From Nostoc sp. JL33 (GTDB taxonomy: Bacteria > Cyanobacteriota > Cyanobacteriia > Cyanobacteriales > Nostocaceae), in assembly GCF_017114985.1 (NCBI RefSeq), contig NZ_JABXKP010000078.1, forward strand, positions 89,439 through 153,438: a stretch of 64,000 nt of DNA. The letters run 5' to 3'. Shown in pieces: positions 45,251 to 54,600 of this stretch. The notes beneath the pieces were generated by a model. The model saw only the letters and a list, made by a program, of their open reading frames with translations. It ran no database searches and was not told the origin of the DNA. The translations under genes and the position numbers were made by a program. How positions within the stretch are numbered: position 1 is the stretch's first letter; each line of letters starts with the position of its first letter.

Positions 45251-45724
45251 ATGCTAGAAACCTTTCCCACTAGTTCTATTATTCCTGCTGTTGTAGTTGT
45301 TCTCAGTCTATCAATACTTGGCTATTTCGCTTGGAAAACTTTGATTACCTCAGACTTGTTTCAAAAAGGAATCAATCTTGCTCAAGAAAAAGATTACCAA
45401 GGCGCAGAAGCAGCGTTTCGCAAAGTGATTTCCCTCAACTCTACTAATGATGTGGTGCGCTTGTTTTTGGGAGATGTTTTAAACCAGCAAGGCCAAGTAG
45501 AGGAAGCAACAGAATTATTCCGGGAAGTGATTCGTCGCAGTCCGAAAAATCCTGATGCTTACTTGCGTCTGGCAAATATTCTCATGCAGCAAGAGCGAGA
45601 ACAGGAAGCTAAAACTAACCTGCTACAAGCTAAAGATTTATTACAAAAACAGCGCCAACCTGAAAAAGCTAAAAAAATCGCTGAACTGTTAGATAAAATG
45701 AGTGCTAAGTCAAGTAAATCTTAA
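45251..45724 (+). CDS. Membrane-anchored TPR protein
   Basis: This 157-residue protein has one N-terminal membrane helix (SIIPAVVVVLSLSILGYFAW, about residues 8-27) followed by about three TPR units (YQGAEAAFRKVISLNS, EATELFREVIRRSPKNPDAYLRLANIL). It follows hpt by 3 bases and is probably co-transcribed; no direct role in tocopherol synthesis is implied. Confidence 0.82.
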   Translation: MLETFPTSSIIPAVVVVLSLSILGYFAWKTLITSDLFQKGINLAQEKDYQGAEAAFRKVISLNSTNDVVRLFLGDVLNQQGQVEEATELFREVIRRSPKNPDAYLRLANILMQQEREQEAKTNLLQAKDLLQKQRQPEKAKKIAELLDKMSAKSSKS

Positions 45725-45782
45725 GTTGAATGAGATTGCGGAGATTAAATTTCCTTGTTCCGTCTCCTAATTTTATTTTTTT

Positions 45783-45817
45783 ACCATTCCCATCATCATG
45801 TTGAGAATGGTTTTTAT
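45783..45817 (+). terminator. Intrinsic terminator after the hpt-TPR operon
   Basis: ACCATTC (45783-45789) pairs with GAATGGT (45805-45811), followed by TTTTATTTT, 59 bases after the TPR stop. Confidence 0.7.
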
Positions 45818-45831
45818 TTTGCGATTTCTCA

Positions 45832-46378
45832 GTGTTTGCCTTAATTATGCCCGCAATCTTTGCAAGTTTGACCACTCCCTTCATTGCCCTTACATTTAAT
45901 CAAAATTGGTGTGAATACACTGGGCTAACATTAGAGCAATCCTTGGGTTCTGGTTGGTTGACTGCATTGCATCCAGATGATATCCAAAGTGCTGATGAAA
46001 TTTGGTCTAATGCTGTAAAAAATAAGACTATATATAACAATGAATATCGCTTTAAACGGGCTTTTGATGGCTCCTATCGTTGGCAGCTAGCGCGAGGTTT
46101 TACAAACCTTAGCAGAGGTAAAGTCAGATGTGTTGGTTAGCGATATTGGGATGCCCGATATGGATGGCTATATGTTAATACATCAAGTAAGAACTTGGAC
46201 ACCAGAACAAGGTGGAGAAATTCCAGCAATTGCCTTGACTGCCTTTGCTAGAAACGATGACCAGGAAAAAGGACTAAAAGCTGGGTTTCAGATGCATTTA
46301 CCCAAGCCTCTTAACCCAGAAGAATTAATTGCAGCCATTGTTCAATTTATGGAAACAAAAGCATCAGCGATTACCTAA
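45832..46378 (+). pseudogene. Collapsed hybrid sensor kinase: PAS fragment joined to receiver fragment
   Basis: The first frame (to 46140) encodes most of a PAS domain (NQNWCEYTGLTLEQSLGSGW, LHPDD, EYRFKRAFDGSYRWQLAR). The second frame, opening near 46098 (REVLQTLAEVKSDVLVSDIG) and ending at 46378, is the C-terminal half of a response-regulator receiver with LVSDIGMPDMDGY, ALTAFA and HLPKPLNPEEL. The histidine kinase core that should lie between them is missing and the two parts are in different frames. The phosphoacceptor Asp and Lys survive in the receiver half, but its first acidic pair is missing, so no activity is expected. Confidence 0.8.
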
Positions 46379-46871
46379 AAAACGGCTTTTTCCTACTAAT
46401 AAAGCTCCATTTATTGTGTACAAATGGACAATTATATCAGAGGATGTTTGAAAAATCTAATTTTTACTAGCCGGGCGACTAGAAGTCGCGGCTACACAGA
46501 CAAAACCCACCTCCGTGGGTTAAAACCTTGATTTTTCCTTAGTCCACGGAGGTGGACTACTCTGCGAGACGCTGTTCGCATTCGTTTGTGTAGTAGCGTT
46601 CGCGTCAGCGTGCCGCAGGCAATTCTATTCGCCCAATACTTTTCAAACAACCTCTCAGACTACACTTGTATCAAGTTAGGTTAATCACTTATAATTCCTG
46701 TTATAGTCCCGCCAAACCTATGCTTTTACTCCCCAAAGAGCAAGCTCTTCGGGGATGGGGTATTTTTATCAAAAAGATGGGTCTAAAACCCTGTCATAAA
46801 AGACGGCTTTAAGTTTTGTGGCTCTTGTCTTTATCCCCGTTACCGTAAACCAAGCAGATAAGGTAATAAAA
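46379..46871. other. Intergenic region with a complete MITE-like element and a leader hairpin
   Basis: About 490 bases: the element at 46439-46655, then a hairpin at 46731-46754 (CCCCAAAGAGC/GCTCTTCGGGG, one mismatch) followed by ATGGGGTATTTTT. The hairpin could terminate transcription before the TPR gene or be the end of a lost IS. An alternative GTG start for the TPR gene at 46818 lies here. Confidence 0.5.
46439..46655. mobile_element. 217-bp MITE-like element with complete inverted ends
   Basis: AGAGGATGTTTGAAAA (46439-46454) and TTTTCAAACAACCTCT (46640-46655) match in 15 of 16 positions. The interior has several complementary blocks (CCACCTCCGTGG, CCACGGAGGTGG, GGCGACTAGAAGTCGC) and no ORF. 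The right half is shared, inverted, with 8225-8290. Confidence 0.8.
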
Positions 46872-48101
46872 ATGCTGAAAAACAAGAATATACTGGTAGC
46901 AGCTATTATCTGCTTGTGTTTGAGTAATGCTAGTAGTGGCTTTGGTAAAGATGTTGGGGTTGTTTTATCAAAAATTGATGACTCCGCACAGCCCGCAATT
47001 CCTCAGAACAAAAACGCAGTTGCTCACTTTGAGCAAGGAACCAATCTCTACAAACAAGGAGATTTAAAAGGAGCAGAGGCGGCTTTTAAGAAAGCAATTA
47101 AACTAGAACCGAACTTTGTACAAGCTTATATTGCTTTGGCAAATACTCTCGACGATCAAGGGAAACCACAAGAAGCGATCGCTCTTTACAAAAAAGCCAT
47201 TAGCCTCGATCCGAAAGACGCTGGAGCATACTTTAATTTGGGTTTGACTTTAGCAAGACTCAATCAGTTAGAAGCTGCGATCGCCCAATATAAGCAAGCC
47301 CTCAGCCTTGAACCCAAGTATGCTGAAGCTCAGTATAACTTAGGAAATGCTCTGTACGCTCAAGGCAAACTAACAGAAGCAGTCATCGAATATACAGCAG
47401 CCATTCGCCTCAAACCCAGCTATGCCCCAACTTATGCGCGTCTGGGAAATGCTCTGTACGATCAAGGTAAGCTGGCAGAAGCAGTTACCCACTACAAAAA
47501 ATCCATTAGCTTTGATCCCAACTATGCAGACGCTCACTATTACTTAGGGAACGCCTTGTACGCTCAACGAAAACCACAAGAAGCAGTCGCGGAATATATA
47601 ATAGCCATTCGCATTGAACCGAAAAATACAGTAGCTTATAATGCCTTGGGAAATGCTTTTTACGCTCAAGGCAAACTAGAAGAAGCGATCGCACATTACA
47701 AAAAAGCCATTAGCTTCACTCCCAACTATGCAGACGCTCACTATAATTTAGCAAGCGCTTTTTACGCTCAAGGCAAGCTAGCAGAAGCAATCGCCGACTA
47801 TACCGAAGCGATTCGCCTTGATCCCAAACATGCACAAGCTTACACGGGTTTGGGAAATGCGATGGACGATCAAGGTAAACCTCAAGAAGCGATCGCACAT
47901 TACAAAAAAGCCATTAGCCTCGTACCCAACGATGCATTCACTTACTATAATTTGGGAATCACTTTAGGAAGACAACAACAGCCACAAGAAGCGATCGTTA
48001 ATCTTAAAAAAGCCAGAGAGTTATTCAAAGCTGCGGAAAACAAAGAGATGGTTGAGCAAATTGATCAGTTAATCCAAAAAATTAATACCCGGACGAATTG
48101 A
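46872..48101 (+). CDS. Secreted protein of ten TPR units
   Basis: The ATG at 46872 puts a signal peptide at the N-terminus (MLKNKNILVAAIICLCLSNASSGFG), so it is preferred over the GTG at 46818; this gives 409 residues. Ten tandem 34-residue TPRs follow (…YADAHYNLASAFYAQGKLAE…EAIAHYKKAIS), several nearly identical at DNA level, which favours copy-number change by recombination. It presumably acts as a scaffold in the periplasm. No catalytic domain. Confidence 0.88.
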   Translation: MLKNKNILVAAIICLCLSNASSGFGKDVGVVLSKIDDSAQPAIPQNKNAVAHFEQGTNLYKQGDLKGAEAAFKKAIKLEPNFVQAYIALANTLDDQGKPQEAIALYKKAISLDPKDAGAYFNLGLTLARLNQLEAAIAQYKQALSLEPKYAEAQYNLGNALYAQGKLTEAVIEYTAAIRLKPSYAPTYARLGNALYDQGKLAEAVTHYKKSISFDPNYADAHYYLGNALYAQRKPQEAVAEYIIAIRIEPKNTVAYNALGNAFYAQGKLEEAIAHYKKAISFTPNYADAHYNLASAFYAQGKLAEAIADYTEAIRLDPKHAQAYTGLGNAMDDQGKPQEAIAHYKKAISLVPNDAFTYYNLGITLGRQQQPQEAIVNLKKARELFKAAENKEMVEQIDQLIQKINTRTN

Positions 48102-48148
48102 ATAAAGGGCATGGGGAGTGGGGAAGAAGAACTATTGACAAATGACAA

Positions 48149-49810
48149 ATGGACATGATTCAAGAAAGGGGCAAAGTTTACCTCGTAGGTGCTGGGCCTG
48201 GAGATGTAGCATACCTAACAGTAAAAGCTTACAATCTCTTAGCTACTGCTCAGGTTTTAATCTACGATGCCCTGGTAGATGCTCAATTATTGCAGTGCGT
48301 ACCACCTGATTGCTTGAAGTTAGATGTCGGCAAACGCGGTGGTAAACCCAGTACAACCCAAGCACAGATTAACAAGTTACTAGTAAAGTATTGCCAGCAA
48401 GGAAAACAAGTTGTACGGCTCAAATCAGGCGATCCGTTGATTTTTGGGCGTTGCACTTCCGAAATTGAAGCGTTGAAAGCATCTGGTTGTGATTTTGAAC
48501 TAGTACCAGGAATTTCCTCAGCCCTTGCAGCACCTTTGCTAGCAGGAATTCCCCTGACAGATCCGGTGTTGAGTCGCACTTTTGCAGTATTTACAGCTCA
48601 CGAACCAGAGGTTTTAGACTGGGAGGCACTGTCACGCTTAGAGACACTGGTAATTTTGATGGGAGGGCAACATCTGCCAGAAATTGTACATCAACTGGTG
48701 CGACACGGGCGATCGCACTTAACACCCATTGCGATCATCCGTTGGGCAGGAACTCCTGATCAACAAATTTGGATAGGGCAACTGGGCAATATTCTGGAAC
48801 AAACCACCGAATTATCCCTTTCTCCAGCAGTAATTGTGATTGGCGAAGTTGTTGGGCTACGCAAGTACTTACAACCTGAGAATATATATTTAGACGAAAT
48901 TATCAGGCATTCCCAGCCAGAACCTGGGAGCGAGAGTACTCCTACACCCCAACCTATGTTAAGTAACTTCCCCCCCTCTTCCTCATCTCCCTCATCTCCC
49001 TCATCCCCCTCATTCCCTCTTCCCCTGACTGGCAAAACAATCCTGGTGACACGTTCAGTCGGACAGTCGAGCCAATTTAGCGATCGCCTGATCGCATCAG
49101 GTGCAACAGTCATCGAAATGCCTACCTTAGTAATCGGCCCGCCCTCCAGTTGGGAAGCTTTGGATAATGCGATCGCTCATTTATCTGACTTCGACTGGTT
49201 AATTCTCACTTCTACTAATGGCATAGACTACTTTTTTGAAAGGCTAATCGCCCAAGGTAAAGATACCCGTGCCTTAGCGGGCGTCAAAATTGCCGTTGTT
49301 GGCGAGAAAACAGCCCATAGTCTCAAACAACGCTCTCTGCAAGCAGATTTTATTCCCCCCAGCTTTATTGCGGATTCTTTAGTGGAAGATTTCCCAGACA
49401 AACTGGATGGTAAAAAGGTTTTATTTCCCAGAGTTGAAAGCGGCGGAAGAGAAGTTTTGGTTAAGGAATTAACTGCCAAGGGAGCAAAGGTGATAGAAGT
49501 TGCCGCATATCAATCTTGTTGTCCTAGTGGTATTCCACCTGTGGCAGAGTTAGCTCTCCAAAACCGCAAGGTAGATGTGATTACCTTTGCCAGTTCTAAA
49601 ACTGTACAATTTTTCTGTCAACTTACTGACAAAATATGTTCTACCAACTCTGATGCTAGCCAATTATTAGAAGGAGTTTGTATTGCCTCTATCGGCCCCC
49701 AAACCTCTAAAACTTGTCATGCTTTATTCGGACGTGTAGATGTAGAAGCCCAAGAATATACTTTAGATGGTTTAACCCAAGCACTGATAACATGGGCGAC
49801 AAATTATTAG
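48149..49810 (+). CDS. hemD: CobA-HemD fusion: uroporphyrinogen-III C-methyltransferase / uroporphyrinogen-III synthase
   Basis: This 553-residue protein has residues 1-245 as a SUMT domain (KVYLVGAGPGDVAYLTVKA, VVRLKSGDPLIFGRCTSE, VPGISSALAAPLLAGIPLTDP). Residues about 290-553 are HemD (GKTILVTRSVGQSSQFSDRLIASGA, ASSKTVQFF, CIASIGPQTSKTCHALF). HemD closes hydroxymethylbilane to uroporphyrinogen III, needed for heme, chlorophyll, phycobilins and B12. In the SUMT half the GGDPFIFGRGGEE consensus reads SGDPLIFGRCTSE, so methyltransferase activity may be altered. The linker (about 274-293) is a Ser/Pro run encoded by tandem TCCCTCATC-type repeats. ATG at 48149; another two codons later. Confidence 0.92.
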   Translation: MDMIQERGKVYLVGAGPGDVAYLTVKAYNLLATAQVLIYDALVDAQLLQCVPPDCLKLDVGKRGGKPSTTQAQINKLLVKYCQQGKQVVRLKSGDPLIFGRCTSEIEALKASGCDFELVPGISSALAAPLLAGIPLTDPVLSRTFAVFTAHEPEVLDWEALSRLETLVILMGGQHLPEIVHQLVRHGRSHLTPIAIIRWAGTPDQQIWIGQLGNILEQTTELSLSPAVIVIGEVVGLRKYLQPENIYLDEIIRHSQPEPGSESTPTPQPMLSNFPPSSSSPSSPSSPSFPLPLTGKTILVTRSVGQSSQFSDRLIASGATVIEMPTLVIGPPSSWEALDNAIAHLSDFDWLILTSTNGIDYFFERLIAQGKDTRALAGVKIAVVGEKTAHSLKQRSLQADFIPPSFIADSLVEDFPDKLDGKKVLFPRVESGGREVLVKELTAKGAKVIEVAAYQSCCPSGIPPVAELALQNRKVDVITFASSKTVQFFCQLTDKICSTNSDASQLLEGVCIASIGPQTSKTCHALFGRVDVEAQEYTLDGLTQALITWATNY

Positions 49811-49922
49811 TACAGCTTTGCATAAAATCGGGGCGAATTGAGGGTTATATCGCACCCTGAAATAGGTGATTTATCTGCCTGATTTTTAGCACCTCACATT
49901 TTCGCGTTGCTCCCTTCAAGAT

Positions 49923-50048
49923 ATGGAATGGCAACCATTGATTCTCGAAGTAGAAGGATATTTAAAAGACTTACTGGCAAAAGAAGGTATCAGCCAAGCA
50001 AGTATCTTCTATCGTCGGTCTTTACAGCTTCAGCAGAAAATTCTTTAG
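49923..50048 (+). CDS. Possible 41-residue ORF upstream of the PD-(D/E)XK-like gene
   Basis: The ATG at 49923 opens MEWQPLILEVEGYLKDLLAK with EGISQASIFYRRSLQLQQKIL after it, ending 11 bases before the next gene. Composition is protein-like and spacing suggests co-transcription, but there is no known family; it could be a fragment. Confidence 0.35.
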   Translation: MEWQPLILEVEGYLKDLLAKEGISQASIFYRRSLQLQQKIL

Positions 50049-50059
50049 ATTAAAAACTT

Positions 50060-50662
50060 ATGCCTTATAGTAAATTCACTCTTAGTAAAGCTGTAGAGGA
50101 TTTCCAACTCACAATCGTTGAAGGGGATCGTTTCCTGCCAGAAATTCCCTCACTCACCCCTACCCCTTTGCTTGTGGATATTCTTAAAGAAACAATTCCT
50201 TGGGCGATCGCAGTCAGTAGCGAGAAAGCCCGTTCTGAGGGCATCATTAATCCTGTGTTACTGGAGGTAAAACGCCAACTTAAAGGACAGATTAGCGTTT
50301 TCTCTGGTGAGGAATTCAATGTAGAACCGGAGGCTGAACTCACTGGCTATATTGACTTTCTGATTAGTCGTTCCCCAGAACAGCTATTTATCAAAGCTCC
50401 TGCGGTTATTCTAGTGGAAGCAAAGAAGGAAGACCTGAAACCAGCGCTAGGTCAATGCCTCGCCGAAATGGTTGCAGCTCAACGCTTTAACCAACAAAAG
50501 CAACAGCCGATCTCGACGATTTACGGAACGGTTACTAGTGGCACGGTTTGGCGGTTTCTAAAGTTAGAAGGGCAATGTGCGTCCATTGACCTTACAGATT
50601 ACCCTCTCCCTCCAGTTGAGCAAATTTTGGGTTTTCTCGTTTGGATGGCGCAGAAGGGCTAA
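50060..50662 (+). CDS. PD-(D/E)XK nuclease-like cyanobacterial protein
   Basis: This 200-residue protein has a possible nuclease core: GYIDFLISR (about residues 94-102) supplying the first acid, then APAVILVEAKKEDLKPALGQCLAEMVAAQ (about 112-140), which fits the (D/E)xK beta strand followed by a Q-containing helix. WAIAVSSEKARSEGIINPVLLEVKRQ near residue 50 is the usual N-terminal helix of such cyanobacterial proteins. It may cut or bind DNA; no methylase or specificity subunit is next to it. Confidence 0.65.
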   Translation: MPYSKFTLSKAVEDFQLTIVEGDRFLPEIPSLTPTPLLVDILKETIPWAIAVSSEKARSEGIINPVLLEVKRQLKGQISVFSGEEFNVEPEAELTGYIDFLISRSPEQLFIKAPAVILVEAKKEDLKPALGQCLAEMVAAQRFNQQKQQPISTIYGTVTSGTVWRFLKLEGQCASIDLTDYPLPPVEQILGFLVWMAQKG

Positions 50663-50823
50663 TGACTGTTGCCATAATATATATAGGACTCGTATTTGAT
50701 TTTTGAAAAAAATCACTACACCCCAAAAAGGCTTCTTCCTTACTCCCTACTCCCCACTCCCTACTCCCTGTCTACGCAAATAATTATGGCTACGCCACGC
50801 TGCGCGAACAAAAATCAAAGTAG

Positions 50824-50843
50824 AGACGCGATTAATCGCGTCT
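50824..50843. repeat. 20-base palindrome AGACGCGATTAATCGCGTCT (copy 2)
   Basis: Identical to the copies at 27077 and 62448. Here it is flanked by GTAG on the left and CTGC on the right, so only the palindrome itself is conserved among all three. Confidence 0.8.
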
Positions 50844-51020
50844 CTGCTATATGAGAGTAGGAAGACTTAAGTTTCTCCCCCAATCCTCGTCTTCCCCTGC
50901 TTGCCTCAACTGATAACTTTCTTAACCCAACCCTTGCGGCTTTGCCCCCAATATGCATCCGGCGGCATCACATAGAATCCTGACAAATGAGCCTTAAGTA
51001 CTTGGCGAAAAAGACTCTAT

Positions 51021-51053
51021 TTGATATTGTTGATTAACATATCAAATTGATAT
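51021..51053 (+). promoter_or_regulatory. Candidate PadR operator
   Basis: TTGATAT (51021-51027), ATATCAA (51039-51045) and TTGATAT (51047-51053) form two overlapping dyads ending 6 bases before the padR start codon, with no Shine-Dalgarno sequence between. PadR proteins commonly repress their own promoter through such dyads. Confidence 0.6.
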
Positions 51054-51059
51054 AGCAAA

Positions 51060-51605
51060 ATGCTGAAGCTGGCAGTATTAGGACTCTTACAGCGAGAGCC
51101 TTTAAATGGTTATCGACTCAAACAGCAACTAGAGATGTTTATGAGTTGCAGTATTTGTGTCAACTATGGCGGGATTTATCCGCTTCTCAAGCGTATGGAA
51201 GAACAAGGTGAAGTGATGCTATGTGCCGAACAGGTACAAGAAGATGGGCAGTGTGGAAAGATATATCAGATTACACCCCACGGCAAAACCACTTGGTATC
51301 AAGAGATGCTGGCATATCCTCATGAAAGTTGGGTGAATGCGCGATCGCGATTTTTAATCAAATTTTTTTTCTTTGGTTATTTATTACCCGAAGAACGAGT
51401 GCAGTTAATTGAACATCGATTGATGTCATGTCGGTTACGCCTGGTAGACAAAAAAGCACTTGAAGTTACTGATGATTTATATCAAGCGAAATTACAAAAG
51501 CGTGTAATTGAAGTTATCCAATCGGAGATTGGGTGGCTAGTTGAGCAACTCCAAACAGAACAACTCCAATTAGCTAAAATGTCAACTTCAGCAAAACAGC
51601 TTTAA
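51060..51605 (+). CDS. PadR-family transcriptional regulator
   Basis: This 181-residue protein has an N-terminal winged helix (LAVLGLLQREPLNGYRLKQQLE…GGIYPLLKRMEEQGEV…YQITPHGK, residues 3-82) and a C-terminal helical dimerisation domain of the Vir_act_alpha_C type (about 90-170). It precedes an RND pump by 32 bases on the same strand and probably controls it in response to a toxic ligand. Two cysteines at 24-27 (SCSIC) are unusual for the family and could sense metal or redox state. Confidence 0.9.
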   Translation: MLKLAVLGLLQREPLNGYRLKQQLEMFMSCSICVNYGGIYPLLKRMEEQGEVMLCAEQVQEDGQCGKIYQITPHGKTTWYQEMLAYPHESWVNARSRFLIKFFFFGYLLPEERVQLIEHRLMSCRLRLVDKKALEVTDDLYQAKLQKRVIEVIQSEIGWLVEQLQTEQLQLAKMSTSAKQL

Positions 51606-51637
51606 CATCCAAAACTTTTGAAGTATCCTAGCTAACT

Positions 51638-54600
51638 ATGTGGATCGTCAAAATTGCTTTACGTCTTCCGTATACATTCGCGATCGCTGCTTTGATGATA
51701 GTGATCCTGGGTGTAGTCACGATATTTAGTACACCAGTTGACATCTTTCCCGCAATTAACATTCCGGTAGTCAGCGTAGTTTGGACTTACACTGGTACGA
51801 CATCTGAGGAAATGGCACAGCGAATCGTCACCATTAGCGAACGCGCCATGACAACAACAGTTGGTGACATCGAACACATTGAATCTCAATCTTTGAGTGG
51901 TGTTAGTGTCGTCAAGGTTTTCTTCCAACCCAACGCTAATATCGCCTCAGCCGTCGCTCAAATTACCTCTGTCAGCCAAACAATTCTCCGCCCTTTGCCA
52001 CCTGGGATCACACCGCCATTCATCATTCAATACAACGCTTCTAGTGTGCCGATTATCCAGATGAGTGTCAGTAGCAAAACCTTACCGGAAGAAGCACTCT
52101 TCGACTATGCTACCAACTTCGTCCGCACCCAATTAGCAACAGTGCAAGGGGCGAGTGTACCTCTGCCTTATGGTGGTAAACCTCGGCAAATTATGGTTGA
52201 TATCGATCCCCAAGCGATGTTGGCTAATGGCATTTCTGCCCAAGACGTGACTAATGCTGTCAGTGCCCAAAATCTGGTCTTGCCCGCAGGTGATATGAAG
52301 ATAGGCGATCGCGACTTCGCCGTACAAATCAACAATAGTCCAGATGTGGTGTCAGCCCTCAACGACTTGCCAATTAAGCAAGTTAATGGGACTGTGACTA
52401 AAATTCGTGATGTCGCGCAGGTAAGAGATGGCTTTGGTGTGCAATCAAACATTGTACGTCAGAATGGGAGACGATCAAGCTTACTTAGTATCCTTAAGAG
52501 TGGCAATGCCTCAACGATTGATGTGATCGAGCGGGTAAAAAAAGCTTTGCCTCGCATCCAATCCACCTTGCCCCCAGAACTGAATTTAGCGTTTTTGTTC
52601 GATCAATCTATATTTGTAAAAGCTTCTATTCAAGGCGTTCTCAAAGAAGGATTGATTGCAGCATGTCTCACCGCGCTGATGATTTTGATTTTCCTGGGAA
52701 GTTGGCGCAGCACTGTAATTGTAGCCGTATCGATTCCCCTGTCGATGCTGGTTTCGATCATTGTGATGAGTCCTTTGGGACAAACTTTTAACATCATGAC
52801 CTTAGGTGGTTTGTCCTTAGCTGTTGGTATTCTTGTAGATGATGCCACAGTAGAAATTGAAAATATCCACCGAAATCTCGGACAAGGTAAACCAATCAAG
52901 CGAGCAATCTTAGATGGGGCGCAGCAAATCGCCACTCCAGCACTTGTAGCAACATTATGTATTTGTATTGTCTTTGTACCGGTCGTGTTTCTCAGTGGAG
53001 TGGCAAAGTACCTATTTGTCCCGCTAGCGATGGCGGTAGTATTTGGGATGCTTGCTTCCTATGTGCTATCTCGGACTGTAGTTCCGACAATGGCCAGCTA
53101 TCTTTTACCACAAGAAGCAGACTGGCATAGAGAAAGCGAGAATCATAATGGTCATAGCGATCGCCATCATCTAGATTCGCCAGTCCAAAACGATAATGGT
53201 CATGGCGACAACCATCATATAATAGATTCGCCAGTCCAAAATAATAATGGTCATAGCGACAACCATCATATAGATTCGCTAGTTCAAAACAATAATGGTC
53301 GCGACAACCACCACCAAAATTCAGAGACAACAACGAAAACTGCCGAACCTGTTAAGAAAGATTGGATATGGCGGCTACACGAAAAGTTTAACCGACAATT
53401 TGAGAAATTTCGCAGTTGGTACTACAATGTCCTGGCCTCAGCATTAAATCACCGCCGTATAGTTTTTGTGCTGTTTGGTGCATTTATTGTCAGTGCAGGA
53501 GTTTTATTGCCGTTCGTCGGTCAAGACTTTTTCCCGGAAGTCGATGGTGGTCAGTTTAGCCTACATGTTCGAGCCTTACCTGGTACTCGTTTGGAAGAGA
53601 CAGAAAGAATTGTCAGCCAAGTCGAAGGCGTTATCCGCCAGACTGTACCGAAAGACAATCTCTCTCTGATTTTGGATAATATCGGCTTACCCACCAGTGG
53701 CATTAACCTTACCTATGGCTACAACGGTGCCACAATTGGGCAGGCTGATGCTGATATTCTTGTTTCCCTAAAAGAATCTGGTTCAACTTTTTCTTACGTC
53801 AAGCAACTCCGCCAGAAATTGAAAGCGACATTTCCCAACTACACCTTCTTTTTTGAGCCGGCTGATATTGTGACTCAAATTCTCAATTTCGGTTTACCTG
53901 CTGCTGTTGACGTGCAAATATCTGGCCCTCTGAAAAACTCAAAGGGGAACTTTGAAATTGCCCAACAAATCGCAGCACGGATGACGCGCGTTCCTGGCGC
54001 TGTAGATGTACATCTCCAGCAAGTTGTCGATGCTCCAAAATTACGTCTTGATGTAGATCGCACCGAGGCTCAACAACTGGGTATGACCCAGCGTGATGTT
54101 GCCAATAGCGTCCTCACTTCCTTAAGTTCAAGCGGTCAAGCCGCAATCAACCAATGGCTTGATCCCAAAAAAGGCGTGAGTTACACCCTTGCTGTACAAG
54201 TTCCCCAGTATAAAATTAACTCTATTGACAGCCTGAAAAATACGCCAGTTGGCAACGCTCAAACTGCACCTCAACTTTTGGGTAATTTGGCTACTGTCAA
54301 ACGCGACACAGTGATGCAAGTTGTCAATCACTACAACATTCAGCCAGTTTTCGATATCTACGCTAATTCCTCTGGTCGCGACCTTGGGGGAGTTGCCCGC
54401 GATGTAAATCGAATCATCGCTGATTATCAGAAAAAATTGCCTAAGGGTAGTCAGATTACTATCCGAGGGCAAGTGCAAACGATGAACTCTTCCTTTCTAG
54501 GACTTGGTTTAGGACTTGTGTTTGCAATTGTGCTGGTTTACTGCTTAATGGTAGTGAACTTCCAATCTTGGCTCGATCCCCTGATTATTATGATGGCGCT

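Larger units (their letters stand above)
50663..51059. other. Repeat-bearing intergenic region upstream of padR
   Basis: About 400 bases. It contains ACTCCCT-type heptamers (about 50732-50772), the 20-base palindrome copy at 50824-50843, and the padR operator at its end. Confidence 0.6.

Noticed and set aside
46818..46871. GTG start giving 18 extra residues to the TPR protein
   Set aside because: It would bury the signal peptide behind a charged extension; the ATG at 46872 gives a standard exported N-terminus.
53144..53326. Possible CRISPR-like or regulatory repeat
   Set aside because: Units are contiguous, multiples of three and inside an intact membrane-protein frame.
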